This document shows, piece by piece, positions 33,543 to 41,263 of a stretch of 64,000 bases of DNA. The notes under the pieces are model-generated. The model searched no databases. It saw only the letters and a program-made list of their open reading frames with translations, and was not told the DNA's origin. Within the stretch, counting starts at the first letter, position 1, and each line of letters starts with the position of its first letter. The stretch is taken from assembly GCF_000384075.1 (NCBI RefSeq), contig NZ_KB913025.1, forward strand, positions 312,238-376,237. The letters run 5' to 3'. Position numbers and translations under genes: made by a program. Source of the stretch: Methylovulum miyakonense HT12 (GTDB taxonomy: Bacteria; Pseudomonadota; Gammaproteobacteria; Methylococcales; Methylomonadaceae).

Positions 33543-35102
33543 ATGAACAAAAAAATCACTCGGGCGCTTATCAGCGTTTCCGATAAATCCGGTATTGTCG
33601 ATTTTTGCCGCGCACTTAACCAATTAGGCATCGAAATCCTGTCCACAGGCGGCACTTTCAAAACCCTGACGGAAAACAACGTCCCCGCGACAGAAGTCTC
33701 CGACTACACGGGTTTCCCCGAAATGATGGACGGGCGCGTGAAAACCCTGCACCCGAAAGTGCACGGAGGTATCTTAGGCCGTCGCGGTATTGACGACGCT
33801 ATTATGGCGGCAAACGGCATCCAGCCAATTGATATGGTGGTGGTGAATTTGTACCCGTTCGCCGCCACCATCGCCAAACCGGACTGTGATTTTGACACCG
33901 CCATTGAAAACATCGACATCGGTGGCCCGACCATGCTCCGCGCCGCCGCCAAAAACCACTCCGATGTCGCCGTGGTGGTCAACCCTGATGATTACGGTTT
34001 TATCCTCGCCGAACTGCAAAACGAAGGCAGCCAACTCAGCGGCGCAACCCGTTTTAACCTGGCAGTAAAATGTTTCGCCCACACTGCCAGCTACGACACC
34101 CAAATCGCGGCCTACTTAAGCGGCCTAAACGGCGTACAATTCCCTGAAACCTTAAACCTGCAATTTGAACACCACCAAGCGTTGCGTTACGGCGAAAACC
34201 CGCACCAAAACGCCGCCTTCTACCGCGAAAAAGTTCCGGCATCCGGCACTATCGCCGCCGCCAAACAATTGCAAGGCAAAGAACTCTCCTACAACAACAT
34301 CGCCGATGCTGACGCGGCCTTAGAATGCGTCAAAGCCTTCACCGCCAAGCCCACCTGCGTCATCGTCAAACACGCCAACCCCTGCGGCGTGGCGGAAGCC
34401 GACGACAACTTAGGCGCGTACAACTTGGCCTACCAAACCGACCCGACTTCTGCGTTCGGTGGCATCATCGCCTTCAACCGCGAACTGGACGAAACCACCG
34501 CCGCAGAAATCATCGGACGGCAATTTGTTGAAGTCATCATCGCGCCCGTGGTCAGCGAAGCCGCCAAAACCGTACTCGCCGCCAAACAAAATATTCGTGT
34601 CTTGGAATGCGGCGTGTGGGCAGAGCAGGAAGCCGCGTCTTTAGATTTCAAACGCGTCGCAGGTGGCTTGCTAGTACAAGATAAAGACCAAGGCAAAATC
34701 ACCGCCGCCGACCTGAAAATCGTCAGTCAACGCGCCCCAACCGAACAAGAACTGGCGGATATGCTGTTCGCGTGGAAAGTCGGCAAATTCGTTAAATCTA
34801 ACGCCATTGTTTATTGCAAAAACGGGCAAACCATCGGTGTCGGCGCAGGCCAAATGAGCCGTGTGTATTCGGCAAAAATCGCCGGTATTAAAGCCGCTGA
34901 CGAAGGCTTGGTCGTGCAAGGCTCCGCGCTGGCTTCCGATGCTTTCTTCCCTTTCCGTGACGGCATAGATGCCGCAGCAGCAGCAGGTGTGACCGCGATT
35001 ATTCATCCAGGTGGTTCAATGCGCGACGCGGAAGTGATCGCGGCGGCGGATGAGCATGGGATTGCGATGGTGTTTACTGGGATGCGGCATTTTAGGCATT
35101 AA
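33543..35102 (+). CDS. purH: Bifunctional AICAR formyltransferase/IMP cyclohydrolase PurH
   Basis: 519 residues, last two steps of de novo purine synthesis. The N-terminal cyclohydrolase begins [15 protein letters not shown] with [11 protein letters not shown] and [17 protein letters not shown]. The C-terminal formyltransferase contains [29 protein letters not shown] and [20 protein letters not shown]. It has a good AAGG ribosome binding site. In most gammaproteobacteria purD follows directly; here purD begins 1.9 kb downstream, after an accessory block. Confidence 0.97.
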   Translation: MNKKITRALISVSDKSGIVDFCRALNQLGIEILSTGGTFKTLTENNVPATEVSDYTGFPEMMDGRVKTLHPKVHGGILGRRGIDDAIMAANGIQPIDMVVVNLYPFAATIAKPDCDFDTAIENIDIGGPTMLRAAAKNHSDVAVVVNPDDYGFILAELQNEGSQLSGATRFNLAVKCFAHTASYDTQIAAYLSGLNGVQFPETLNLQFEHHQALRYGENPHQNAAFYREKVPASGTIAAAKQLQGKELSYNNIADADAALECVKAFTAKPTCVIVKHANPCGVAEADDNLGAYNLAYQTDPTSAFGGIIAFNRELDETTAAEIIGRQFVEVIIAPVVSEAAKTVLAAKQNIRVLECGVWAEQEAASLDFKRVAGGLLVQDKDQGKITAADLKIVSQRAPTEQELADMLFAWKVGKFVKSNAIVYCKNGQTIGVGAGQMSRVYSAKIAGIKAADEGLVVQGSALASDAFFPFRDGIDAAAAAGVTAIIHPGGSMRDAEVIAAADEHGIAMVFTGMRHFRH

Positions 35103-35120
35103 CATAACCTGGATTAACTG

Positions 35121-35546
35121 ATGAGCGCATATATTCGAATTACCCGAATTCCATACGAAGAACCTTATCATCTGCACTTGGCTTTTGAGGTTTCAAATGG
35201 ACGGCAATCTTGCTGTTTCGAATATTTTGACAATGCAGACACGTTAACTCACTTTGCTGATAAGCTTGAAGTTTTTCCTCGACATCCAACTGATGTGTTT
35301 CTTTATGAAGTAGGATCAGAGCGACCTGAGGATAGATGGGGATATTATTTCAGATTTAGGGCTTTCACCACCTCATCCACTGGACACTGTGCCATTCAAC
35401 TTCGGTTCAACAATAACGAAGCTCTTCCAATGCGTGAATTGTTTGAGTTTTGCATTAGTGCAGAACCCAACCAAATCGCAAATTTGGGTAGATTGTTTCG
35501 CCATTTCTCAAAACTTGAGGATGACGTGTTGGAATGGTCAATTTAA
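35121..35546 (+). CDS. Hypothetical protein
   Basis: 141 residues, no family recognised. It is a soluble protein with alternating aromatic strands (YHLHLAFEVSNG, CCFEYFDN, WGYYFRFRAFTT) and two clear helical parts at the C-terminus. It resembles small immunity-type proteins in size and charge, but nothing in the sequence proves this. It starts 18 bp after purH with no strong ribosome binding site, so it may be read through from the purH transcript. Codon use is less GC-rich than in purH, suggesting later arrival. Confidence 0.6.
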   Translation: MSAYIRITRIPYEEPYHLHLAFEVSNGRQSCCFEYFDNADTLTHFADKLEVFPRHPTDVFLYEVGSERPEDRWGYYFRFRAFTTSSTGHCAIQLRFNNNEALPMRELFEFCISAEPNQIANLGRLFRHFSKLEDDVLEWSI

Positions 35547-35591
35547 CTGTATACAAGAATGATGATAAACAGCTTTTGCTGTAATTAGCTC

Positions 35592-35667
35592 GTAGATGGG
35601 CTGACGTAAGGAAGCCCATCATTTACCGCACATTTTGATGGGCTTCCCTTCGTTCAGCCCATCCTAC
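35592..35667. repeat. Palindromic intergenic repeat (GTAGGATGGGCTGA family), copy 1
   Basis: GTAGATGGGCTGACGTAAGG, then AAGCCCATC, a short loop, GATGGGCTTCCCTTCGTTCA and GCCCATCCTAC. The arms pair over some 30 bp. Copies at 36174 (left half only) and 44395. Confidence 0.75.
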
Positions 35668-35711
35668 AAAATTGATATTTATGCTCAAACTTCATTATTC
35701 AGGAGAACAGC

Positions 35712-35984
35712 ATGTACCGTTTAGGCTGGCCTTGTGCGGCATTCTTTGCAAGTTTGGGATTGTCGTTGTTAATCAAAGTTGAAATCATCCATGACGACGA
35801 AGCTAATGTTTACGTCGCCACTAGCCTTGATTTAAAAGGCTTGGTAGTGGAAGCGGAAACATTGGACGAGTTGGAAAAAGAAGTGCGGGATTTAGTGCCG
35901 GAATTGCTTACGCTGAACCTACCCAAGTTACACGCCAAAGCCGGAACGCATGTGTCGTTTTTTCAACCACCTGTTGCGGTATGA
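35712..35984 (+). CDS. HicB-like antitoxin (DUF1902 type)
   Basis: 90 residues. After a hydrophobic N-terminal extension of about 20 residues, IKVEIIHDDEANVYVATSLD, LKGLVVEAETLDELEKEVRD is a DUF1902/HicB-like partial RNase-H fold. AGGAGA precedes the ATG at 35712 at good spacing, so the N-terminal extension appears real even though most relatives lack it. It overlaps the HicA-like gene by 4 bp, antitoxin first. Confidence 0.8.
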   Translation: MYRLGWPCAAFFASLGLSLLIKVEIIHDDEANVYVATSLDLKGLVVEAETLDELEKEVRDLVPELLTLNLPKLHAKAGTHVSFFQPPVAV

Positions 35985-36172
35985 ATGGTTACGAAAAACT
36001 GGTTAAAGAGCTTTTGCTTAAGCATGGTTATAAATTAGTCCGCACTGGCAAAGGTTCACACGAAATCTGGGCATCAGAAAAAGGTGTCTCTGTGACGGTA
36101 AACCATGCTTGTAAATCAAGGCATACGGCTAATAGCATCTTAAAAGCGGCGGGTATTCCGCATCGATTTTAA
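35981..36172 (+). CDS. hicA: HicA-like mRNA interferase toxin
   Basis: 63 residues, YcfA/HicA double-stranded RNA-binding fold. LLLKHGYKLVRTGKGSHEIW contains the catalytic histidine in GKGSHEIW, and HTANSILKAAGI forms the C-terminal helix. HicA toxins cut mRNA. It is coupled to the HicB-like gene by an ATGA overlap. Confidence 0.88.
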   Translation: MNGYEKLVKELLLKHGYKLVRTGKGSHEIWASEKGVSVTVNHACKSRHTANSILKAAGIPHRF

Positions 36173-36173
36173 C

Positions 36174-36205
36174 GTAGGATGGGCTGACGTAAGGAAGCCA
36201 ATCAT
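36174..36205. repeat. GTAGGATGGGCTGA repeat, half copy
   Basis: GTAGGATGGGCTGACGTAAG then GAAGCCAATCATTCAATC, directly after the hicA stop. Only the left arm is present. Confidence 0.6.
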
Positions 36206-36222
36206 TCAATCAAATACGCGCC

Positions 36223-36396
36223 ATGAATATAAAATCATCACAAAATACAACCTGTTTGAAAGTCGATCCGCCATTGACCAAGCCGCAACAAGAAGAACTC
36301 GACCGCAGACTTGAGGATTATCTCGCCAACCCAAATGATGTACTATCTTGGCAAGAAGTGAAAATCGCCGCTATCCAGGAGTTAAAATCATGTTAG
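36223..36396 (+). CDS. Addiction-module antitoxin-like small protein (orphan)
   Basis: 57 residues: MNIKSSQNTTCLKVDPPLTK, PQQEELDRRLEDYLANPNDV, LSWQEVKIAAIQELKSC. The middle-to-end part matches the putative addiction-module component family (TIGR02574 type), with helix EELDRRLEDY and the S-W-x-E-V motif. Such antitoxins usually sit next to a ParE/RelE toxin, which is not found here. Its last 7 bp overlap the start of the AbrB-type gene, so it is coupled to that pair. The start ATG at 36223 is plausible but has a weak ribosome binding site. Confidence 0.65.
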   Translation: MNIKSSQNTTCLKVDPPLTKPQQEELDRRLEDYLANPNDVLSWQEVKIAAIQELKSC

Positions 36397-36602
36397 AAGC
36401 AACGCTTTCAAACCAAAACCAAGTTGTAATTCCTAAAGAAATTGTCGATTCCCTGCATTTACAAGCCGGACAAACGTTTGATGTGGTCTTGAAAGAGAAT
36501 TTCATCGCGTTAGTGCCACAACAAACTTTACCCAAATCCTTGCGAGGCATTTTAAAAGGTGCGAATACCGACAACATCCGTGATCGCAGCGACAGGATAT
36601 GA
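36390..36602 (+). CDS. AbrB/SpoVT-type antitoxin (VapB-like)
   Basis: 70 residues. TLSNQNQVVIPKEIVDSLHL and QAGQTFDVVL form the swapped-hairpin AbrB DNA-binding fold. The C-terminal tail NTDNIRDRSDRI would bind the toxin. It overlaps the upstream orphan antitoxin by 7 bp and the PIN toxin by 4 bp. Confidence 0.88.
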   Translation: MLEATLSNQNQVVIPKEIVDSLHLQAGQTFDVVLKENFIALVPQQTLPKSLRGILKGANTDNIRDRSDRI

Positions 36603-36985
36603 CCATCGTTGACACTTGCGGTTGGATAGAATGGTTGACCGATGGCGTTTTGGCGAGTGAATTTGAACCGTATTTGCTTAAACCAGAACTGTTAGTCGTA
36701 CCAACTACCATCCAATACGAACTGCATAAATGGATTTGTCGGGAACGATCTGAAGCAATGGCTTTAGAAATCATTGCTTATACCCAACAAGCAAGCATTG
36801 TTGCATTTACCCAAACACTGGCGTTACGGACTTCGGCATTATCACAACAATATCGTTTAAGTTTTGCCGATGCCATCATTTACGCAACTGCCGAGCAAGA
36901 AAACGCCGGACTTGTTACGGCTGACGACCATTTTGAAAACCTTCCTAACGTCCGTTTTTTTTCCAAAAAACAGACGGCTATTTAA
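36599..36985 (+). CDS. VapC-like PIN-domain toxin
   Basis: 128 residues. PIN-domain acidic positions are visible in IVDTCGWIEWLT (N-terminal D), the TIQYELHKW segment, and LSFADAIIYATAEQENAGLV followed by TADDHFENL. It is a probable ribonuclease toxin controlled by the AbrB-type gene with which it overlaps. It ends 16 bp before purD. Confidence 0.9.
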   Translation: MTIVDTCGWIEWLTDGVLASEFEPYLLKPELLVVPTTIQYELHKWICRERSEAMALEIIAYTQQASIVAFTQTLALRTSALSQQYRLSFADAIIYATAEQENAGLVTADDHFENLPNVRFFSKKQTAI

Positions 36986-37001
36986 CCCGAGAACCTAACC
37001 C

Positions 37002-38279
37002 ATGAACATCCTCATCGTCGGCAGCGGCGGGCGCGAACATGCCCTTGCCTGGAAAGCTAGCCAATCTCCTAATGTCACAAAAGTTTTTGTCGCGCCCGGC
37101 AACCCCGGCACGGCTTCTGAACCTGGCATTGAAAACGTCGCGATTGCGGTCGATAACATTCCGGCCTTGTTGCTGTTTGCCCAAGAGCATGACATCGGCC
37201 TGACCATCGTCGGCCCCGAAGTACCGTTGGTGTTGGGCATTGTTGACCAATTCCAAGCCGCTGGTTTGAAGTGCTTTGGCCCGACCGCACAGGCGGCGCA
37301 ATTGGAAGGCTCGAAGTCGTTTTGCAAAGATTTCTTAAGCCGCCACGGCATCCCGACCGCCGCTTACCAAAGCTTTACCGACAAAGACTTAGCGATTGCT
37401 TATATCAAACAACAAGGCGCGCCTATCGTGGTGAAAGCCGATGGTTTGGCGGCGGGCAAAGGCGTGATTGTCGCGCAAACCGAACAAGAAGCCATTGATG
37501 CCGTAGAAGATATGCTCGCGGGCAATGCCTTTGGCGAAGCCGGACATCGCGTGGTGGTCGAGGAATTTTTAGTCGGCGAAGAAGCCAGTTTTATTGTCAT
37601 CGCCGATGGCAAACACGCTTTGGCAATGGCAACGTCGCAAGACCACAAAGCCCGCGACAACGGCGACAAAGGCCCGAACACGGGCGGCATGGGTGCGTAT
37701 TCGCCTGCGCCAGTGGTTACGCCCGATGTCCACGAGCGCACACTACGCGAAGTCATCATGCCCACGCTGGAAGGCATGGCGGCGGATGGCATCCCGTACA
37801 CAGGCTTTTTGTACGCGGGCTTGATGATTTCGCCGAACGGCGCGATTAAAGTGTTGGAATTCAACTGCCGCTTCGGCGACCCTGAAACCCAGCCGATCAT
37901 GATGCGGTTAAAATCGGATTTGGTGGAACTGTGCTTGGCGGCCTTAGCGGGTGAATTGGACAAAACCACCAGCGACTGGGATGAGCGCGCGGCTTTGGGC
38001 GTGGTATTGGCGGCAGGCGGTTATCCAGACGCTTACCAAAAAGGCGCGGTGATTTCCGGTTTGGCGGCTGATGACACGGATGATTGCAAAATTTTCCACG
38101 CCGGTACGGCGCAAGTGGGTGATGATATTGTCACAGCGGGCGGACGCGTGCTGTGCGCCTGCGCCTTGGGCGAGGACATCGCCACCGCGCAACGCAAAGC
38201 GTATGAATTAGCCGGAAAAATCGATTGGAACGGGATTTATTTCCGCACGGATATTGGCTTTAAGGCGATTAAGCCATGA
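37002..38279 (+). CDS. purD: Phosphoribosylamine-glycine ligase PurD
   Basis: 425 residues, ATP-grasp enzyme, second step of de novo purine synthesis. N-terminal VGSGGREHALAWKASQS, ATP-grasp loop VVKADGLAAGKGVIVAQTEQ, GGMGAYSPAP and LEFNCRFGDPETQ are all present. Normally paired with purH; the two are separated here by five accessory genes. The start has no strong ribosome binding site. Confidence 0.97.
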   Translation: MNILIVGSGGREHALAWKASQSPNVTKVFVAPGNPGTASEPGIENVAIAVDNIPALLLFAQEHDIGLTIVGPEVPLVLGIVDQFQAAGLKCFGPTAQAAQLEGSKSFCKDFLSRHGIPTAAYQSFTDKDLAIAYIKQQGAPIVVKADGLAAGKGVIVAQTEQEAIDAVEDMLAGNAFGEAGHRVVVEEFLVGEEASFIVIADGKHALAMATSQDHKARDNGDKGPNTGGMGAYSPAPVVTPDVHERTLREVIMPTLEGMAADGIPYTGFLYAGLMISPNGAIKVLEFNCRFGDPETQPIMMRLKSDLVELCLAALAGELDKTTSDWDERAALGVVLAAGGYPDAYQKGAVISGLAADDTDDCKIFHAGTAQVGDDIVTAGGRVLCACALGEDIATAQRKAYELAGKIDWNGIYFRTDIGFKAIKP

Positions 38280-39152
38280 AAATATCAAAGAAGGGTGGAT
38301 TCGATGCGCCAGCTATTGGCGCCCCTGGCCCCGGACAGCCCCATCCGTAACCCCAGAACCCAAGCAGACGAAAATTAATGCACCAATATCACGATCAATG
38401 TGAATTAATTAATCGTTTTTATACGTGATTCACAGGCTTTCATAACAGCCGCCCTGGCTACATGAAAGTTCTTTTATTTGTGACTAATGCTCAGTCATTG
38501 ATTTTTTGTCGGGGCAGTCTAAATCCGTAAATAAAAGGCGGACGGTTGTCCGCCTTGTTTATGGCCTGTGCCAACATCCGTAGCGATCAGGCGGGCAACC
38601 GCCCGCCCCTACGAAAATAACACTGACAATTCAACATTGACTGAGTACTAGATGGGTGTTGAGGTCAAGTTAGCCTTTGAATCCGGTTAGCCCCGTGAAA
38701 AAAGTTCTGTGCAAATCGACAAACAACTATCCCGGCATTGCTCCTATAGATACGGATGCCGTTTTCCCCATCGTTGGCATTGGGCTGACCTGCACTTGTG
38801 CCCCAGAGATAGCGTCATAAAAGACGGCGGCCTTTTTTAGTATTTAGCCCCCCCATCCGCAATTGCTCAATTTCTTTACGCAGCCGGCCCAGTCCGTTGT
38901 GGCCTGCCAGATTCATTGGCTGGATTTTTACACCGGCAATATCCAAAAATACCGGACAGAGCCAAACTGGGTCAGCCCCAATCAGACTTTGATGACAAAT
39001 TCTTGATGACAGCCCATGGGCTCCCTATGATGAAATGCGGCACATGCCAAAAGAAATGGGACGAATTTCCGATAAATCCATCTCCCCTTTCCACATGAAC
39101 GCCCTGTTAGGCAGTTTAAGCAAACCCACTGCTGGATTTACAGGAGAAACCC
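38280..39152. other. Repeat-rich gap after purD, no full gene
   Basis: About 870 bp. Visible features: a perfect hairpin GGCGGAC-GGTT-GTCCGCC (38537-38554), a second GGCGGGC-AA-CCGCCCGCC (38590-38607), and around them an imperfect inverted repeat, CTAATGCTCAGTCATTG (38484-38500) against CATTGACTGAGTACTAG (38635-38651). From 38700 on there are fragments of coding-like sequence that I cannot assign. Confidence 0.5.
38484..38651. repeat. Candidate small inverted-repeat element
   Basis: CTAATGCTCAGTCATTG at 38484-38500 pairs imperfectly with CATTGACTGAGTACTAG at 38635-38651 (CTCAGTCA core identical). The interior holds two GC-rich hairpins. It resembles a small non-autonomous element; no clear target duplication. 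Confidence 0.4.
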
Positions 39153-39377
39153 GTGCATTATCTTGTGACCGTGAATGTCCCCGGAGCCGATGACGCATCA
39201 ATGAACGTAAAATTAGAAGGCCAGCGTCTGCATATTCCAATAAAAACCGACTACCATAACGGTACGGCCCTTACAGCCCAAGGCGAAATGGACCCAATCC
39301 AAAGCATCATACGGACAATTCAACTTGAGATGGCGCCAGTTAACGCAGGGCCGGGCCTTAAGGGGCATCACGATTAA
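39153..39377 (+). CDS. Small hypothetical protein
   Basis: 74 residues starting at a GTG behind a good AGGAGA ribosome binding site (39142-39147). No family recognised. It has short strands (HYLVTVNVPG, MNVKLEGQRLHIPI) and no signal peptide or membrane segment. It is followed 45 bp later by the DUF2934 gene, with which it may be co-transcribed. Confidence 0.55.
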   Translation: MHYLVTVNVPGADDASMNVKLEGQRLHIPIKTDYHNGTALTAQGEMDPIQSIIRTIQLEMAPVNAGPGLKGHHD

Positions 39378-39421
39378 TGGAGCCATAACCGTATTAGCAA
39401 ATTTTCGTTGGAACAACATCC

Positions 39422-39811
39422 ATGATCAGAAATTTAGCAACGAATATCAACCGGCATCAGTGGATAGCCGAAGCCGCATATTTCAAGGCGGAAGCCAGAA
39501 ACTTTGAGCCCGGCAACGAGCTGGAAGATTGGCAGGCGGCCGAAATGGCGTATTTGGAAATGCTGGTGGGGATTTACGTCACCATTTTGGCGGAAGACGG
39601 GCCGATGACGGTCGTAAGCTTACAGCAGTTGGCGGCATTGATCGGCATTGAAAACCCGGAGAGCTTAGTTTCGGAGTTGGCGTTGGTACAGGCCATCCAA
39701 AAAGCCACACAACATCGCCCCTGCTTCCGCTCTGAATTTAAAGGGGTTTGCGAAGAAAAGGAATGCAAATGGGTGACGGAATGCCGGAAGTTGATCTCCG
39801 TATGGTATTAA
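39422..39811 (+). CDS. DUF2934-containing protein
   Basis: 129 residues. The motif IAEAAYFKAEARNFEPGNEL then EDWQAAE is the DUF2934 signature (A-Y-x-x-A-E-x-R-x-F-x-P-G-x-E-x-x-D-W). The C-terminal part carries four cysteines (RPCFRSEF, GVCEEKECKWVTEC), a possible metal or disulfide site not usual for DUF2934. Function unknown. The start at 39422 has a weak ribosome binding site. Confidence 0.75.
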   Translation: MIRNLATNINRHQWIAEAAYFKAEARNFEPGNELEDWQAAEMAYLEMLVGIYVTILAEDGPMTVVSLQQLAALIGIENPESLVSELALVQAIQKATQHRPCFRSEFKGVCEEKECKWVTECRKLISVWY

Positions 39812-39838
39812 GGCGGGCGGCTCTATATCTTCTGACGC

Positions 39839-40396
39839 TCACGTTACCACTTCGGCACGGTAGCGGTAAACCCTGACCGTATCGGACCAATAACCCGCAG
39901 GCAAACCGGCCTTTTGTTTTAAATGCCGCAGGAATTGCCCAGGCTCAGGCAGCGATTCCCAAACCGAGGGCAGGAATGTCCCGCGCCGACGGCCTTCTTC
40001 CAGGATCAGGCCGTCTATGCCGGGTTGCAGTTGCGCCAGCAAATCCTCTTCGGACGTGAATGCCATAGGCTCAGCGGACGTGAGTATGGACAGGTGTATG
40101 TCCAAACCGTCCAGTTCCTCAGCTTGCAACGGCGGGAACCGGGGATCCCTGAAAGCGGCTGAAAATGCGTTTTCGGCGATGTCTTCCGCCAATGGCCTGA
40201 CGGCTTCGAGCATACCGATACAACCGCGCAACTGATGCTGTTTTTCTAGGGTCACAAACGTCGCCCGCCGCCCTGCCAATTCAGGCGGGAAATCAGCCAG
40301 ATTGATTTTTAAGGGCTTGCCCGTCTGCAAACCATGCTCGATTGAGTTTTTTGCCAACGCCAACAGCCGTTGTTGATGCGCTTTAGTCAATGACAT
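39839..40396 (-). CDS. amrA: AmmeMemoRadiSam system protein A (AMMECR1 domain)
   Basis: About 185 residues. The AMMECR1 domain begins HQQRLLALAKNSIEHGL, contains the highly conserved LRGCIGMLEA and DPRFPPLQAEELDGLDIHLSILT, and ends GLPAGYWSDTVRVYRYRAE. The start at 40396 is preferred but an ATG 9 bp upstream is possible; both overlap the end of the Memo gene, so the two are coupled. The domain's biochemical function is unknown; it is consistently found with Memo and a radical SAM protein. Confidence 0.92.
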   Translation of the reverse strand: MSLTKAHQQRLLALAKNSIEHGLQTGKPLKINLADFPPELAGRRATFVTLEKQHQLRGCIGMLEAVRPLAEDIAENAFSAAFRDPRFPPLQAEELDGLDIHLSILTSAEPMAFTSEEDLLAQLQPGIDGLILEEGRRRGTFLPSVWESLPEPGQFLRHLKQKAGLPAGYWSDTVRVYRYRAEVVT

Positions 40397-41162
40397 ACGC
40401 ACCATACCCCACCACCCGGCTTTTATCGCCCGCCGTATCGCCGGAATTGCGCAAGTCTATGGTTTTTACCGTCAGTGATTTTTCCTGCGCCACCTTCAAC
40501 AAACCGCTGACCGGAACCCTGCCACAAGCGGATTCAAAGGATAAGGCGTCATATTGCAAGTTTTCTATCCGTTGGCTGGTCGCTTTGTCCAAGCGCTGCG
40601 CCGTTGCGTAGTCATGATAATGGCTAAGGTCGGAACTGATGACTATCAGCGTTTCCTCGCCACCCCACAGGGCGTCTAGCACTTGGCCGACCTGTCCCGG
40701 CGTCGCGTCGCCTGCGACTATCGGGACGATTGTGAAATCATCGAGCATTTCCTGCAAAAATGGCAGATGCACTTCCAGGCTATGTTCAGAGGTATGCGCC
40801 TGTTCGCCATAGCCGACAAATGGTAACTGCGTGATGGCCTGCACGGCGGCCTGGTCGACGGGGATAGCCCCGAGGGGGGTCACGAAATATTGCGCCCCGC
40901 TCACCGCCAGCCCTTTGAAAGCGACCCGATGGGAAGGGCCGATAAGGACGACACGGGTTATCCGGTCATGGGCTTTTTTTAAGCGGATATAGGCGGATGC
41001 GGCGATAGGGCCTGAATAAATGTAGCCTGCATGGGGGACGATAATGGCTTTGGGCACTTTTGCGGCAGTTTCGGCATCGGTAAGATACTGGTCCAGCATG
41101 GCGTGGAGTTGCTTCGGGTCGGCCGGATAAAAAGCCCCGGCCACAGCGGGTTGTCTGTTCAT
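40383..41162 (-). CDS. amrB: AmmeMemoRadiSam system protein B (Memo-like)
   Basis: 259 residues. Memo fold related to extradiol dioxygenases: RQPAVAGAFYPADPKQLHAM at the N-terminus, IIVPHAGYIYSGPIAASAY with a metal-site histidine, LIGPSHRVAFKG, HTSEHSLEVHLPFLQ and VISSDLSHYHDYATAQRLD. The human homologue MEMO1 binds metal at this site. It is upstream of and overlapping amrA, and divergent from amrS by about 100 bp. Confidence 0.95.
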   Translation of the reverse strand: MNRQPAVAGAFYPADPKQLHAMLDQYLTDAETAAKVPKAIIVPHAGYIYSGPIAASAYIRLKKAHDRITRVVLIGPSHRVAFKGLAVSGAQYFVTPLGAIPVDQAAVQAITQLPFVGYGEQAHTSEHSLEVHLPFLQEMLDDFTIVPIVAGDATPGQVGQVLDALWGGEETLIVISSDLSHYHDYATAQRLDKATSQRIENLQYDALSFESACGRVPVSGLLKVAQEKSLTVKTIDLRNSGDTAGDKSRVVGYGAYVID

Positions 41163-41263
41163 AAGTGCGCCCTCCTATTTCCGATAAAAATTACGCTATA
41201 AAATCTTTAGGTATGAGTATATGCTGTTTTTGGCAATTATAAATAGCTTTCGGGAGCATAAAG

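Noticed and set aside
38740-38815. Coding-like stretch reading FPIVGIG, resembling the start of a CheB methylesterase domain
   Set aside because: Only about seven residues match and the reading frame closes soon after; too short to call a remnant.
38916-39098. Sixty-codon frame with a CGTCQKKW motif
   Set aside because: No ribosome binding site, no recognisable family, and it lies in a decayed repeat-rich gap.
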